Shown here: in pieces, positions 8,641-15,315 of the stretch
How the letters are laid out: each line of letters begins with the position of its first letter
Position numbering within the stretch: position 1 is the stretch's first letter
From: Rhizorhabdus histidinilytica
GTDB lineage: Bacteria > Pseudomonadota > Alphaproteobacteria > Sphingomonadales > Sphingomonadaceae
Direction of reading: 5' to 3'
NCBI RefSeq assembly: GCF_900167915.1
Contig: NZ_FUYM01000004.1
Span: 186,001 to 250,000 of the forward strand
DNA: 64,000 nucleotides
The notes under the pieces: generated by a model
The model's database searches: none
Told to the model about the DNA's origin: nothing
The model's input: only the letters and a program-made list of their open reading frames with translations
Position numbers and translations under genes: made by a program

Positions 8641-8782
8641 CGGGGCGAAGATCATCGCCCGCGGGCCTGAAACCTCATCGGTTTCGGCTCCCGCCAGCGT
8701 CGCTGTTTTGCTATGATCTCCAACGCGCCGTGGTGGTGGTGGAAGGCGTGACCGTCAGAATCGTTCTTTCGGAGACACCGCC

Positions 8783-9223
8783 ATGATCTTTCTGGGCATC
8801 ATCCTTTCCATCGCGGCCATCGGCTTCTTCTGCTGGCTGCTGTTCACGCTCGCCGTCTTCGCCCTGCCCTTCTTCGCGGGCCTCACCGCCGGCGGCTGGG
8901 CCTATCACACCGGCTCAGGCTGGATGGGTGCGATCCTGGTCGGCCTGGTCGCTGCCGGGCTGACTCTCGGCCTTGGCCAGCTCTTGCTGGGGATCGTCCG
9001 CCCGCTCTGGGCTCGGCTGCTGATCGCGCTCGCCTTCGTCGCGCCGGCCGCCCTCGCCGGCTACCACGCCACGCACGGCGTCGTGAAACACACCATGCCA
9101 TCGGAAACCTGGCAGTTGGTGTTCTCGGTCATCGGTGCGGTCGCGGTCGGCGTCACCGCATTCGCGCGCGTCACGGGCATGGCGGCCGACGGCCGGGTCG
9201 GACGGAGCCCCGCTGGAGCCTGA
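8783..9223 (+). CDS. Small integral membrane protein, 146 aa
   Basis: The protein is almost wholly hydrophobic. Segments near residues 2-28, 48-70, 76-95 and 112-130 look like four transmembrane helices, with Gly-rich stretches (GLTAGGWAYHTGSGW). The tail is short and charged. GGAG near 8770 precedes the start, and a TATGAT hexamer at 8712-8717 may be a -10 element. No enzymatic motif is visible. It may be a small inner-membrane accessory protein of the element, but its function is unknown. Confidence 0.65.
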   Translation: MIFLGIILSIAAIGFFCWLLFTLAVFALPFFAGLTAGGWAYHTGSGWMGAILVGLVAAGLTLGLGQLLLGIVRPLWARLLIALAFVAPAALAGYHATHGVVKHTMPSETWQLVFSVIGAVAVGVTAFARVTGMAADGRVGRSPAGA

Positions 9224-9789
9224 CAGCCCGGCGGCCAACACGAGCGGGACAATAAGGACGACACCACACGTCCACGTCGGCGTCATTGGGGTGGCCTTGC
9301 GGGCGATGGATCCCGGATCACGCGGGAGGACCGCAGCGCGAGCTTCCCATCGCGAGCGCCCGGACCTAGGCGCCGGTCACGGTGCAGCCGACCACCACGG
9401 AGCGGCGGAGGTTCCCGCTTGCGGCAAGCCTGGACAACGCAAGTCCCGCCGGTAGGCGGGGCCGATGCGCCCGTGGACATCGGCAGGTCTTCGCGCCGGC
9501 CCCGACAGGCCGCCATCCTCTCCGGTTCTTCCCGTCCTCAGACCGCTCCGGACGGCCTCTTCAATGGCTTGATCTGGCCGAAGGTGGGCTGCGCCTCGAT
9601 CGCCTATGGCGCAACAGCGGCGTCACAACTTTCTTCCCCTGACGGCTGCGCCGTCATTCCTCGCGAGACAAGAAAGTTCCTCCTTTGCTGTCAGGCCCCT
9701 TTGGGGTGCGCCGTCGATCGCCTCCGGCCTGTCGATCGCCATCGAGGCCGCAATGGTGCGGGCTCGATAGTGGAAACGGAGATTTGACA
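9224..9789 (+). other. 566-bp non-coding region with leader element
   Basis: Open frames here (for example 9382-9642 and 9419-9787) have Arg/Pro/Ser-rich shadow composition and no ribosome binding site. The region contains a small perfect hairpin (CCCGCC-GGTA-GGCGGG near 9447-9462), the structured element at 9627-9678 and the conserved 21-nt box at 9736-9756. It is best read as a regulatory or untranslated leader for the DUF736 gene. Confidence 0.55.
9627..9678 (+). ncRNA. Structured leader element, copy 2
   Basis: A perfect 9-bp outer stem pairs AACTTTCTT (9627-9635) with AAGAAAGTT (9670-9678). The inner stem pairs GACGGC (9641-9646) with GCCGTC (9650-9655) across loop TGC. ATTCCTCGCGAGACA joins the inner stem to the outer 3' strand. 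This matches the plan, loop and joining segment of copy 1 at 7098-7160. It ends 111 nt before the DUF736 start, nearly the same distance as copy 1. Confidence 0.6.
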
Positions 9790-10110
9790 ATGGCGACCAT
9801 CGGCACCTTCAAGAAGTCCGGCAACGAGTTCACCGGCGAAATCGTCACCCTCAGCGTCCAGGCCAAGGGCGTGCGCATCGTCCCCGACCAGCGCGCCAAC
9901 GGCGAAAACGCCCCCAGCCACCGGGTTCTGGTCGGCCGCGTCGAGATCGGCGCCGCCTGGTCCAAGCGCTCCAACGAGGGCCGCGACTATCTGGGCCTCA
10001 AGCTCGACGATCCGAGCTTCAACGCTCCCATCTACGCCAACCTCTTCGACGACGAGGACGGCGACGGCTACTCGCTGATCTGGTCCCGCCCGAACCGCCG
10101 GGCGGACTGA
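9790..10110 (+). CDS. DUF736 domain protein, 106 aa
   Basis: The protein begins MATIGTFKKSGNEFTGEIVTL and ends NLFDDEDGDGYSLIWSRPNRR, the signature pattern of DUF736. This is a small single-domain family found almost only on plasmids and conjugative elements of Alphaproteobacteria. Full family length is present. No catalytic residues are known; the beta-rich sequence suggests a compact binding domain. A strong terminator follows at 10120-10148. A divergent paralogue lies at 15382. Role in the element is unknown. Confidence 0.9.
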   Translation: MATIGTFKKSGNEFTGEIVTLSVQAKGVRIVPDQRANGENAPSHRVLVGRVEIGAAWSKRSNEGRDYLGLKLDDPSFNAPIYANLFDDEDGDGYSLIWSRPNRRAD

Positions 10111-10119
10111 GCCACCCGC

Positions 10120-10148
10120 AAGGCCCCGGCCGACAGGCCGGGGCCTTT
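10120..10148 (+). terminator. Terminator after the first DUF736 gene
   Basis: A perfect 12-bp stem, AAGGCCCCGGCC (10120-10131) with GGCCGGGGCCTT (10136-10147), closes on a GACA loop. The T-tract is short (TTTG), but stem strength and position directly after the stop codon support an intrinsic terminator. Confidence 0.8.
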
Positions 10149-10234
10149 GCCCTGCCCACACGCGAATCGGTGACACTGCCGAAGACCGGAACGGACGGGC
10201 GACCCGTCTCTGACGGCCCCCGCAACGCCAAGAA

Positions 10235-10249
10235 CGACTAAAATAGTCG
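10235..10249 (+). promoter_or_regulatory. Candidate operator upstream of the XRE-type gene
   Basis: CGACTA-AAA-TAGTCG is a perfect 6-bp inverted repeat. It sits inside a wider imperfect one (10226-10260, CGCCA...TGGCG) and includes a TAAAAT hexamer that could be a -10 element. A related site, CGATTATAGTCG, overlaps the -10 of the next gene at 10614-10625, suggesting one repressor binds both. Confidence 0.55.
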
Positions 10250-10281
10250 TAGTTCTGGCGTGCGATGATTGGGCGATGGGA

Positions 10282-10301
10282 GGTGATCATGCATGATCAC
10301 C
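10282..10301 (+). promoter_or_regulatory. Perfect 20-bp palindrome over the start codon
   Basis: GGTGATCATG (10282-10291) is followed directly by its reverse complement (10292-10301). It covers the 3' end of the GGGAGG ribosome binding site (10278-10283) and the ATG at 10293. It could be a DNA operator, or an mRNA structure that limits translation. Confidence 0.6.
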
Positions 10302-10547
10302 GCCCGACAATCACGGGCCGCACGCGCGCTGCTGGGATGGACACAAGAGACGCTCGCTGATGAGGCCCGGACATCGCTGACCGCACTCAAACGCCTCGAA
10401 TCCGAAAGCGGCCTCGAGGTGTATGAGTCGACGCGCGATCTCGTTCGCAGGGCGCTGGAAGCCGCGGGGATCGTCTTGCTCTCGACTGACAAGGGCGAAG
10501 GCGTATTGTTGCTTCACGACCGCAAAGACTTGCCGCCGAAACGCTAG
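10293..10547 (+). CDS. QseC-like small XRE/HTH regulator, 84 aa
   Basis: The product is a single helix-turn-helix domain: RAARALLGWTQETLADEART, then SLTALKRLESESG, the XRE/Cro recognition pattern. ATG 10293 is set by GGGAGG at 10278-10283. Size and position next to a DUF2285-type small gene, a split DUF6499/DUF2285 gene and an excisionase-like gene mirror the QseC/QseM/FseA/RdfS control set of ICEMlSymR7A, where QseC is the small DNA-binding regulator. It probably autoregulates through the inverted repeats at 10235 and 10282. The QseC assignment rests on context and domain, not alignment; unlike what I recall for that element, the qseM-like gene here is on the same strand. Confidence 0.75.
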   Translation: MITARQSRAARALLGWTQETLADEARTSLTALKRLESESGLEVYESTRDLVRRALEAAGIVLLSTDKGEGVLLLHDRKDLPPKR

Positions 10548-10594
10548 ACACGTTCGCCGCCTCGGGCGCAGCCACAGAATTTCCCGCGATGCTG

Positions 10595-10623
10595 TTAACG
10601 AACCTTCGCCGAGCGATTATAGT
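10595..10623 (+). promoter_or_regulatory. Promoter of the QseM-like gene
   Basis: TTAACG (10595-10600) and TATAGT (10618-10623) are spaced 17 bp, a good sigma-70-type match. Transcription would begin about at the ATG (10630), suggesting a leaderless mRNA. The -10 overlaps CGATTATAGTCG (10614-10625), a relative of the operator candidate at 10235. Confidence 0.6.
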
Positions 10624-10629
10624 CGCCCT

Positions 10630-10896
10630 ATGGGACAGCCAACGCCGTCATTTCTCGACGAGCCGCCGATCAGCCAATCGCTCACAGCCTACGACCGTGA
10701 GCATATGGCTCTCTATATGCGTCTGATCGACTCGGCTCGCGACGGCGCCGCCTGGCAGGAGGCCGTCCAGACCATCTTCGGCCTCGATCCCGCGCACGAC
10801 CCAGAGCGTTGCCGCCATGTTCACGACTCCCACCTGGCGCGGGCACGCTGGATGACGGAGCGGGGCTACCGCGAGCTTGCCCGCCCTCGGCAATGA
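10630..10896 (+). CDS. QseM-like DUF2285-type small protein, 88 aa
   Basis: The protein reads LTAYDREHMALYMRLIDSAR, then DGAAWQEAVQTIFG and ARWMTERGYRELAR. This is the short single-domain DUF2285-related form seen next to XRE genes in these elements. QseM of ICEMlSymR7A is an antiactivator that binds FseA and TraR through its DUF2285 domain; the same role here is inference from size, domain and neighbours. No ribosome binding site precedes the ATG, which fits the leaderless promoter. The last helix (RWMTERGYRELAR) resembles the end of the DUF2285 protein encoded at 11210-11785 (RAMIAGGYRALLR), supporting a shared fold. Confidence 0.7.
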   Translation: MGQPTPSFLDEPPISQSLTAYDREHMALYMRLIDSARDGAAWQEAVQTIFGLDPAHDPERCRHVHDSHLARARWMTERGYRELARPRQ

Positions 10897-10902
10897 CCGT
10901 CA

Positions 10903-10921
10903 CGATGCCGGTTCGGCATCG
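10903..10921 (+). terminator. Hairpin after the QseM-like gene
   Basis: A perfect 8-bp stem, CGATGCCG (10903-10910) with CGGCATCG (10914-10921), has a GTT loop and begins seven bases after the stop codon. The following sequence (CGCTTTGCC) is a weak T-tract, so termination may be partial. Confidence 0.5.
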
Positions 10922-11010
10922 CGCTTTGCCCACAGCCCAGCTTCCAGCGCCGGGCCCTGTCGGGAATCCTTTCTTCCCCCACAAGCACATGAGCGAAGGG
11001 AGGATTCCGC

Positions 11011-11235
11011 ATGACACCCGATGCAGCAGGCTGGCGCTCTTCCGCCGCCTATGAGCACATCGCCGAAATGAGCCCGTCCGATCTCGCTTGGGAGTGGCTC
11101 CGGCGCAACGACGCCTATGTCGAAGACTACCGCGAGCTGCGCGAGGGAATGGCCGACACCCAGACGCTGACCGACAAGATCCGGCGGCGTTGGGGGTTGC
11201 GATTTCCCCGTGGACCCGCAGGTTCCTCCATCTGA
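11011..11235 (+). CDS. DUF6499 domain protein; 5' half of a frameshifted FseA-like activator, 74 aa
   Basis: The protein begins MTPDAAGWRSSAAYEHIAEM and continues LAWEWLRRNDAYVEDYRELR, the DUF6499 transcriptional-regulator-like domain. GAAGGGA precedes ATG 11011. The zero frame stops at TGA 11233-11235 after an atypical tail (RGPAGSSI). Family proteins normally run on from RWGLRFP into a segment like VDPQVPPSEARIVW, which lies here in the +1 frame. A +1 shift at CCC-C (11206-11209) would give a 257-residue fusion with the downstream DUF2285 domain. This parallels FseA of ICEMlSymR7A, made by programmed +1 frameshifting and needed to switch on excision. Confidence 0.75.
   Translation: MTPDAAGWRSSAAYEHIAEMSPSDLAWEWLRRNDAYVEDYRELREGMADTQTLTDKIRRRWGLRFPRGPAGSSI
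11203..11212 (+). other. Putative +1 frameshift site TTT-CCC-C-GTG
   Basis: In the DUF6499 frame the codons are CGA TTT CCC CGT. Skipping C11209 places the ribosome on GTG GAC CCG, joining RFP to VDPQVPPSEA. CCC-C is a known +1-prone context. The two frames overlap from 11210 to 11235. A sequencing error or a null mutation is the alternative. Confidence 0.65.
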
Positions 11236-11785
11236 AGCCCGCATCGTCTGGCAGCCCGCGGACGATACGAGCGCCGTCTTTCTGGGGCCGGCCCCTGCGT
11301 CTCTCGTCGCGGACACCGATCCGCAACCGACCTTCGATGCCGCCTGCCGCATCGGAGGCGATGATGAAGACGTTCTTCTCTACGATCTCGGCGACGGCCA
11401 GCGTATCCAGCTCGTCATCGAGACCGCCACGCCGGTCGACAGGCCCCTTGCCGCCGTCATTCCCCTAGGTCGGGACGGATTCGATCGCGTCCAATCCCTG
11501 CGCCGTCTGCTGGCGACCCTTCACGGCCGAGCGATCCCGCCGGACACGCGGCTGACGGCGCAACAGCGCCTGCGATTGCGCAAGATGTTGCAATGCTTCG
11601 ACGGCTACCGCGATGGCGCGACGCAGCGGGAAATCGCGCAGGTCGTCTTCCATATCGCCGGGCTCGACCGCCAGGCGTGGCAGGACGCCTCCGCTCGCCA
11701 CGCCATCAAAACCCTGCTGCGCGACGCGCGCGCCATGATTGCCGGCGGCTATCGCGCCTTGCTGCGACATCGGCGGCCGGACTGA
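11210..11785 (+). CDS. DUF2285 domain protein; 3' half of an FseA-like activator, 191 aa
   Basis: The C-terminal 100 residues carry the DUF2285 pattern: RLTAQQRLRLRKMLQCFDGY, then GATQREIAQVVFHIAG, RHAIKTLLRDARAMI and GGYRALLRHRR. The N-terminal part (PSEARIVWQPADD...AVFLGPAP) is the linker that in one-piece homologues directly follows DUF6499. A GTG at 11210 has no clear ribosome binding site, so expression is more likely by +1 frameshifting from 11011. The fused product would activate the excisionase gene downstream if it works like FseA. Coordinates follow the open frame. Confidence 0.75.
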   Translation: MDPQVPPSEARIVWQPADDTSAVFLGPAPASLVADTDPQPTFDAACRIGGDDEDVLLYDLGDGQRIQLVIETATPVDRPLAAVIPLGRDGFDRVQSLRRLLATLHGRAIPPDTRLTAQQRLRLRKMLQCFDGYRDGATQREIAQVVFHIAGLDRQAWQDASARHAIKTLLRDARAMIAGGYRALLRHRRPD

Positions 11786-11807
11786 TCGCACCGACGCGCG
11801 AACCGGT

Positions 11808-11836
11808 GGGCGATTTCAGGCCCCCTAAATTCGCCC
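11808..11836 (+). promoter_or_regulatory. Inverted repeat between the FseA-like and RdfS-like genes
   Basis: GGGCGA-TTT (11808-11816) pairs with AAAT-TCGCCC (11827-11836) with one bulge and a C-rich loop. It could be the activator site controlling the excisionase-like gene or a weak terminator of the upstream gene; the sequence does not decide. Confidence 0.45.
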
Positions 11837-11924
11837 TGCATCACGCCGGCCCTGCTTCGCCATCGTGGCCTTCGCCCGCCGCTGATCTCCAGCGGCCTTC
11901 ACGAAGCTCACGGAGGCCCCATCC

Positions 11925-12206
11925 ATGCGACCCGACCTCGCCGTTCTCCCGCCGCGCTTCCTGCGCACCAAGGAAGCCGCCGAGTTCCTCAGCCTGTCCG
12001 CCCGCACCCTCGAAAAGCATCGGACCTACGGCACCGGCCCGGCCTACCGCAAGCTCGGCGGCCGTGTCGTCTATTCCGTCGACGATCTCGAAGCCTGGGC
12101 CGCGCGCGGCGCCGTCACCTCGACCTCCGATCCGCGCGGTTCGATCCTTCCCGCAAAGCGTCACACGCCGGCGCCGTTGGCCCAAGCCGGCCGACACCCA
12201 CGCTGA
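11925..12206 (+). CDS. RdfS-like excisionase / HTH_17 DNA-binding protein, 93 aa
   Basis: The winged-helix HTH_17 pattern is clear: RFLRTKEAAEFLSLSARTLE, then KHRTYGTGPAYRKLGGRVVY and SVDDLEAWAARG. Proteins of this type act as recombination directionality factors (RdfS, AlpA, Xis-like) or as small regulators. The location directly after the FseA-like gene and before repA is the order expected for an RdfS that promotes element excision. ATG 11925 has GGAGG at 11906-11910, a somewhat long spacing. The tail (STSDPRGSILPAKRH) is a typical extension in this group. The integrase it would serve is not in the window. Confidence 0.78.
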   Translation: MRPDLAVLPPRFLRTKEAAEFLSLSARTLEKHRTYGTGPAYRKLGGRVVYSVDDLEAWAARGAVTSTSDPRGSILPAKRHTPAPLAQAGRHPR

Positions 12207-12223
12207 TCGCCGACGAACCCCGA

Positions 12224-13354
12224 ATGGCGGCGCGGCGGCAATCCCGATCGGAGCGCGGACAGCTCGACCTGTTTCGGGCGCTCCCTGGCGAGTTCGCTGC
12301 CCGAGATGCGCAGGATCTCATGGCCTACCCCTTCTTCTCCCTCTCCAAATCCCATCGAACCGCGCCGATCGACTTCTGCGCTGGCGGCGTGTCGATCCGC
12401 GTCGAGGCCGTGCCCGATCATGGCATGGCGACCATCTGGGACGCCGACATCCTGATCTGGGCGGCGAGCCAGATCGTCGAGGCGCGCGACGCGGGCCTGC
12501 GCACTTCGCGCCTGCTGGCCGCCACCCCCTATGAAATCCTCAGATTCATCGGCCGCGGCACGTCTGTGCGCGACTATCAACGTCTCAAGGCTGCGCTCGA
12601 CCGGCTGCAATCGACGACGATCTGCACCTCGATCCGTCAGCCTGCCGAGGGCCGTCGGCATCGCTTCTCCTGGATCAACGAGTGGAAGGAGCGCACCGAC
12701 CGGAACGGCAAGTCCGACGGCATCGAGCTGATCCTGCCCGACTGGTTCTACCAGGCGGTCCTCGACGAGGCGCTCGTGCTGACGATCGACCGCGCCTATT
12801 TCGCCCTGACGGGCGGTCTCGACCGCTGGCTCTATCGCATCGTCCGCAAGCATGGCGGCCGTCAGCGCCATGGCTGGCGCTTCGACTTCCGCCATCTCCA
12901 CCAGAAGTCCGGCGCGCTCTCCCCCTTCAAACGCTTCGCCTTCGAACTGCGCGACATCATCCGGCGCCAGCCGCTCCCCGGCTACACGCTATTCCTGGAG
13001 ATCGAGGCTGGCGGGCGCACGCTGCTCGCTTTCGAGCCACGGCCAGCCTGTGGAAAGGCTGTGAACGGCGTCGTGCCATCGGGAACCCGCGGGCGCGTGC
13101 CATCAGGAACCGCCCCCTCGTGCCAACGGGAACCGGAACCGGCCTCAACCCACGGATCGAAAAGCGAAAACCGCGTCCCTAACCTAGAGTCTAACCAAAA
13201 TTCTAACTTTGAAGAGCGCGCCCGCGAGGTGGAAAAGCTCGTCCGGCAAGCCGCGCAAGCTCTCAGCGTCACCGGCAAACGGCGCCCCGAAGCCGCCGAC
13301 GCGCGTCCCCTCGCGCAACTGCCCTTCGCGCCCGTTCCCGGAGGGCGCCGATGA
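12224..13354 (+). CDS. repA: Replication initiator protein RepA, 376 aa
   Basis: The core reads RGQLDLFRALPGEFAARDAQ, DLMAYPFFSLSKSHRT, then DADILIWAASQIVEARDAG and KSDGIELILPDWFYQ. This is the RepA (plasmid-type) initiator family carried by Tn4371-like and related ICEs. Two winged-helix domains are expected within residues 30-270. Three 16-bp repeats lie inside the gene at 13071-13133, and the C-terminal 90 residues are low-complexity, Pro/Arg-rich. It likely allows limited autonomous replication of the excised circle. The stop overlaps the parA start as ATGA. Confidence 0.88.
   Translation: MAARRQSRSERGQLDLFRALPGEFAARDAQDLMAYPFFSLSKSHRTAPIDFCAGGVSIRVEAVPDHGMATIWDADILIWAASQIVEARDAGLRTSRLLAATPYEILRFIGRGTSVRDYQRLKAALDRLQSTTICTSIRQPAEGRRHRFSWINEWKERTDRNGKSDGIELILPDWFYQAVLDEALVLTIDRAYFALTGGLDRWLYRIVRKHGGRQRHGWRFDFRHLHQKSGALSPFKRFAFELRDIIRRQPLPGYTLFLEIEAGGRTLLAFEPRPACGKAVNGVVPSGTRGRVPSGTAPSCQREPEPASTHGSKSENRVPNLESNQNSNFEERAREVEKLVRQAAQALSVTGKRRPEAADARPLAQLPFAPVPGGRR
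13071..13133 (+). repeat. Three iteron-like direct repeats inside repA
   Basis: CGTGCCATCGGGAACC (13071-13086), CGTGCCATCAGGAACC (13095-13110) and CGTGCCAACGGGAACC (13118-13133) repeat with 24- and 23-bp periods. Copies 1 and 2 share a reading frame (VPSGT), but copy 3 is shifted, so the conservation is at DNA level. Possible RepA-binding iterons. Confidence 0.6.
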
Positions 13355-14001
13355 TCGTCGCGCTCCTCAACCAGAAGGGCGGCGTCGGCAAGACGACGCT
13401 GGCGCTGAACCTCGCGGGCACCTGGGCGAACCGGGGTATGCGCGTCACCCTGATCGACGCGGACCCGCAAGGCTCGGCGCTGGACTGGTCGCAGCAACGC
13501 AGCCGTGAGGGCCTGGCCCGCGCGTTCGGCGTTGTCGGCCTCGCCCGCGATACGCTGCACCGGGAAGCTCCGGAACTGGCCCGCGACGCCGACATGATCG
13601 TGATCGACGGGCCGCCCCGCGCGGCCAGCCTGATGCGTTCGGCGCTGCTCGCCGCCGACCTGGTGCTGATCCCGGTGCAGCCCTCGCCCCTCGACGGCTG
13701 GGCCTCGGCCGAGATGCTGGCGCTCGTCGCCGAGGCGCGCATCTATCGGCCGGAACTGGTCGCGCGCTTCGTACTCAACCGGTGCGGCGCGCGCACCGTG
13801 CTCGCCCGCGAGACGGCCGAGACATTGGCCGATCACGATCCTCCCGTCCTCGCCGCCACGCTCGGCCAGCGCATCGCCTTCGCGGTCGCCGCGCAATCCG
13901 GCCGGCTCGTCTCCGAACTGGACGACGCTGCGCCCGCCGCGCGCGAGATCGCGGCGCTGGCGGATGCGATCGAGCGCTTGAGCATCGGGAGAGCGGCGTG
14001 A
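13351..14001 (+). CDS. parA: ParA family partition ATPase, 216 aa
   Basis: The deviant Walker A motif NQKGGVGKTTLALNLAG occupies residues 7-23, followed by LIDADPQGSALDW (Walker A') and MIVIDGPPRA (Walker B). The signature Lys of KGGVGKT marks a ParA/MinD-type dimerising ATPase. At 216 residues it is the short, HTH-less type common on plasmids and ICEs. It likely positions the excised element with the small RHH-like protein encoded next to it, with which it shares a TGATG junction. The start overlaps the repA stop. Confidence 0.93.
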   Translation: MIVALLNQKGGVGKTTLALNLAGTWANRGMRVTLIDADPQGSALDWSQQRSREGLARAFGVVGLARDTLHREAPELARDADMIVIDGPPRAASLMRSALLAADLVLIPVQPSPLDGWASAEMLALVAEARIYRPELVARFVLNRCGARTVLARETAETLADHDPPVLAATLGQRIAFAVAAQSGRLVSELDDAAPAAREIAALADAIERLSIGRAA

Positions 14002-14255
14002 TGAGCGCGCGTCCGTCCCGCAACGGCTTCGCCTCCCGGCCCGCCGATCCCGAACGCTGGATCAAGGCGACAGACCGGCCGCCGCACGACACCGACGCCG
14101 CCGGCTTCACCGCCCGGCTGACCATCGACGTGACGCCGGCGCTACGCGGCCGGATCAAGATCGCCGCGTTCGCTCGCGGCCTCACGGTCGCCGACATGCT
14201 GCGCGCGCTGCTCGCGCGCGAATTTCCCCCGCCCTCCGAAGGGGAGCCGTCATGA
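14001..14255 (+). CDS. Small RHH-like protein beside ParA, 84 aa
   Basis: The segment FTARLTIDVTPALRGRIKIA, then AFARGLTVADMLRALLAREF, has the strand-helix-helix pattern of ribbon-helix-helix DNA-binding proteins. The N-terminus is disordered. The start overlaps the parA stop and the stop overlaps the DUF2840 start, so it is expressed with both. By context it is a candidate ParG/ParB-like partner of ParA or an autoregulator of the operon. No closer family name is justified. Confidence 0.7.
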   Translation: MSARPSRNGFASRPADPERWIKATDRPPHDTDAAGFTARLTIDVTPALRGRIKIAAFARGLTVADMLRALLAREFPPPSEGEPS

Positions 14256-14773
14256 CCGACGCCGCAGCTTCCCGCGCGGCAGGCGGCTCCATGCCGCGCG
14301 CGCATCCCGCCGACAACCTCACCCATGTCGAGCTCACGCATGTCGATAAGCGGATCGAGAACTGGATCAGGTTCGGCCGCGAAGCCCATGAACAGGTGCT
14401 CGACCGCCGCCACCGCATCTTCTCTTACCGGCCCGGCAGCCTCTTCGCCTTCGTGCGTTGGGCCGCCAACGACTTCGGCACGATCGTCTCGCGGATCGAC
14501 ATCGTGCGCGCCACCGCCCCAGGCGAAGCCTACCAGACTCTGCCCTTCGTGCGTCCCGGCGGCGAGATCCTGTTGAAGATCGAGGGCTGGCCCAAGGTCG
14601 AGCAGGTGCTCCGCCACATCGACGCCGTGGAAGCCCTCGGCATCGACGCCTGCGACGTGGCTCCCGATCACTGGCGCCATGTCGGCAACCGGATCGGCGC
14701 GGGCCATGAGCCGCGCACCTACACCCTGGAGCGCCACGCGGCATGGCTCAAGCGGCGGGAGATCGCGCTGTGA
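14252..14773 (+). CDS. DUF2840 domain protein, 173 aa
   Basis: The sequence LTHVELTHVDKRIENWIRFG, then VLDRRHRIFSYRPGSLFAFV and RWAANDFGTIVSRIDIVRA, is the DUF2840 signature, a family found next to traF in alphaproteobacterial conjugative elements. Length is typical. No catalytic or membrane motif is visible; function is unknown, though constant linkage to parA and traF suggests a transfer-related role. Both ends overlap neighbouring genes (ATGA and GTGA). Confidence 0.88.
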   Translation: MTDAAASRAAGGSMPRAHPADNLTHVELTHVDKRIENWIRFGREAHEQVLDRRHRIFSYRPGSLFAFVRWAANDFGTIVSRIDIVRATAPGEAYQTLPFVRPGGEILLKIEGWPKVEQVLRHIDAVEALGIDACDVAPDHWRHVGNRIGAGHEPRTYTLERHAAWLKRREIAL

Positions 14774-15315
14774 CCCGCCTCGGCTATGTCATGACGACCT
14801 ATGCGGTGACGATGGGCGTCGCCATCGCCGCCTTCGTTCCGATCGCGCCGCGGCTCGTCTGGAACGCCTCGGCCAGCGCGCCGATCGGCCTCTATGACCT
14901 CGCGCCGCCGCGCCCTGTGGCGATCGGCGATCTCGTCGCCGCCATGCCGGACAAGCCGCTCTCCGACTTCATCGTCAGGCGCGGCTATGTCGGCCGCAAC
15001 GTGCCTCTGATGAAGCGCGTCATGGGGCTTCCCGGCCAGCAGGTCTGCCGCACGGGCGACATCGTGACCGTCGACGCCGTGCCGCTTGGACGGGCGCTCG
15101 ACCGCGACCGACTCGGCCGACCGCTGCCGGTCTGGCAAGGCTGCCGGCGCATCGGCGACGGCCAGGTTTTCCTCATGAATCCCGATGTCCGCGACAGCCT
15201 GGACGGCCGCTATTTCGGCCCGCTTCCGGCGCGCACCATCATCGGCAAGGCAAGGCCGCTCTACACCGACGAGGATGGCGAGGGCCGCTTCGTCTGGCGC
15301 GCGACGACGCGCTGA
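14770..15315 (+). CDS. traF: TraF, S26-family signal peptidase of conjugation, 181 aa
   Basis: GTG 14770 overlaps the DUF2840 stop (GTGA) and gives an N-terminal membrane segment (YAVTMGVAIAAFVPIAPRLVW). The catalytic Ser lies in SASAPIGLYDL near residue 37 and the general-base Lys in LMKRVMGLPGQQV near residue 82, the S26 Ser-Lys dyad. RIGDGQVFLMNPDVRDSLDGR is the family's later conserved box. In RP4-type systems TraF cyclises or matures the TrbC pilin. The matching trbC is at 22619. It acts in the inner membrane facing the periplasm. Confidence 0.9.
   Translation: MTRLGYVMTTYAVTMGVAIAAFVPIAPRLVWNASASAPIGLYDLAPPRPVAIGDLVAAMPDKPLSDFIVRRGYVGRNVPLMKRVMGLPGQQVCRTGDIVTVDAVPLGRALDRDRLGRPLPVWQGCRRIGDGQVFLMNPDVRDSLDGRYFGPLPARTIIGKARPLYTDEDGEGRFVWRATTR

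Noticed and set aside
9382..9787. Open frames upstream of the first DUF736 gene
   Set aside because: No ribosome binding site, Arg/Ser/Pro-rich composition, and they run through a strong nested hairpin.
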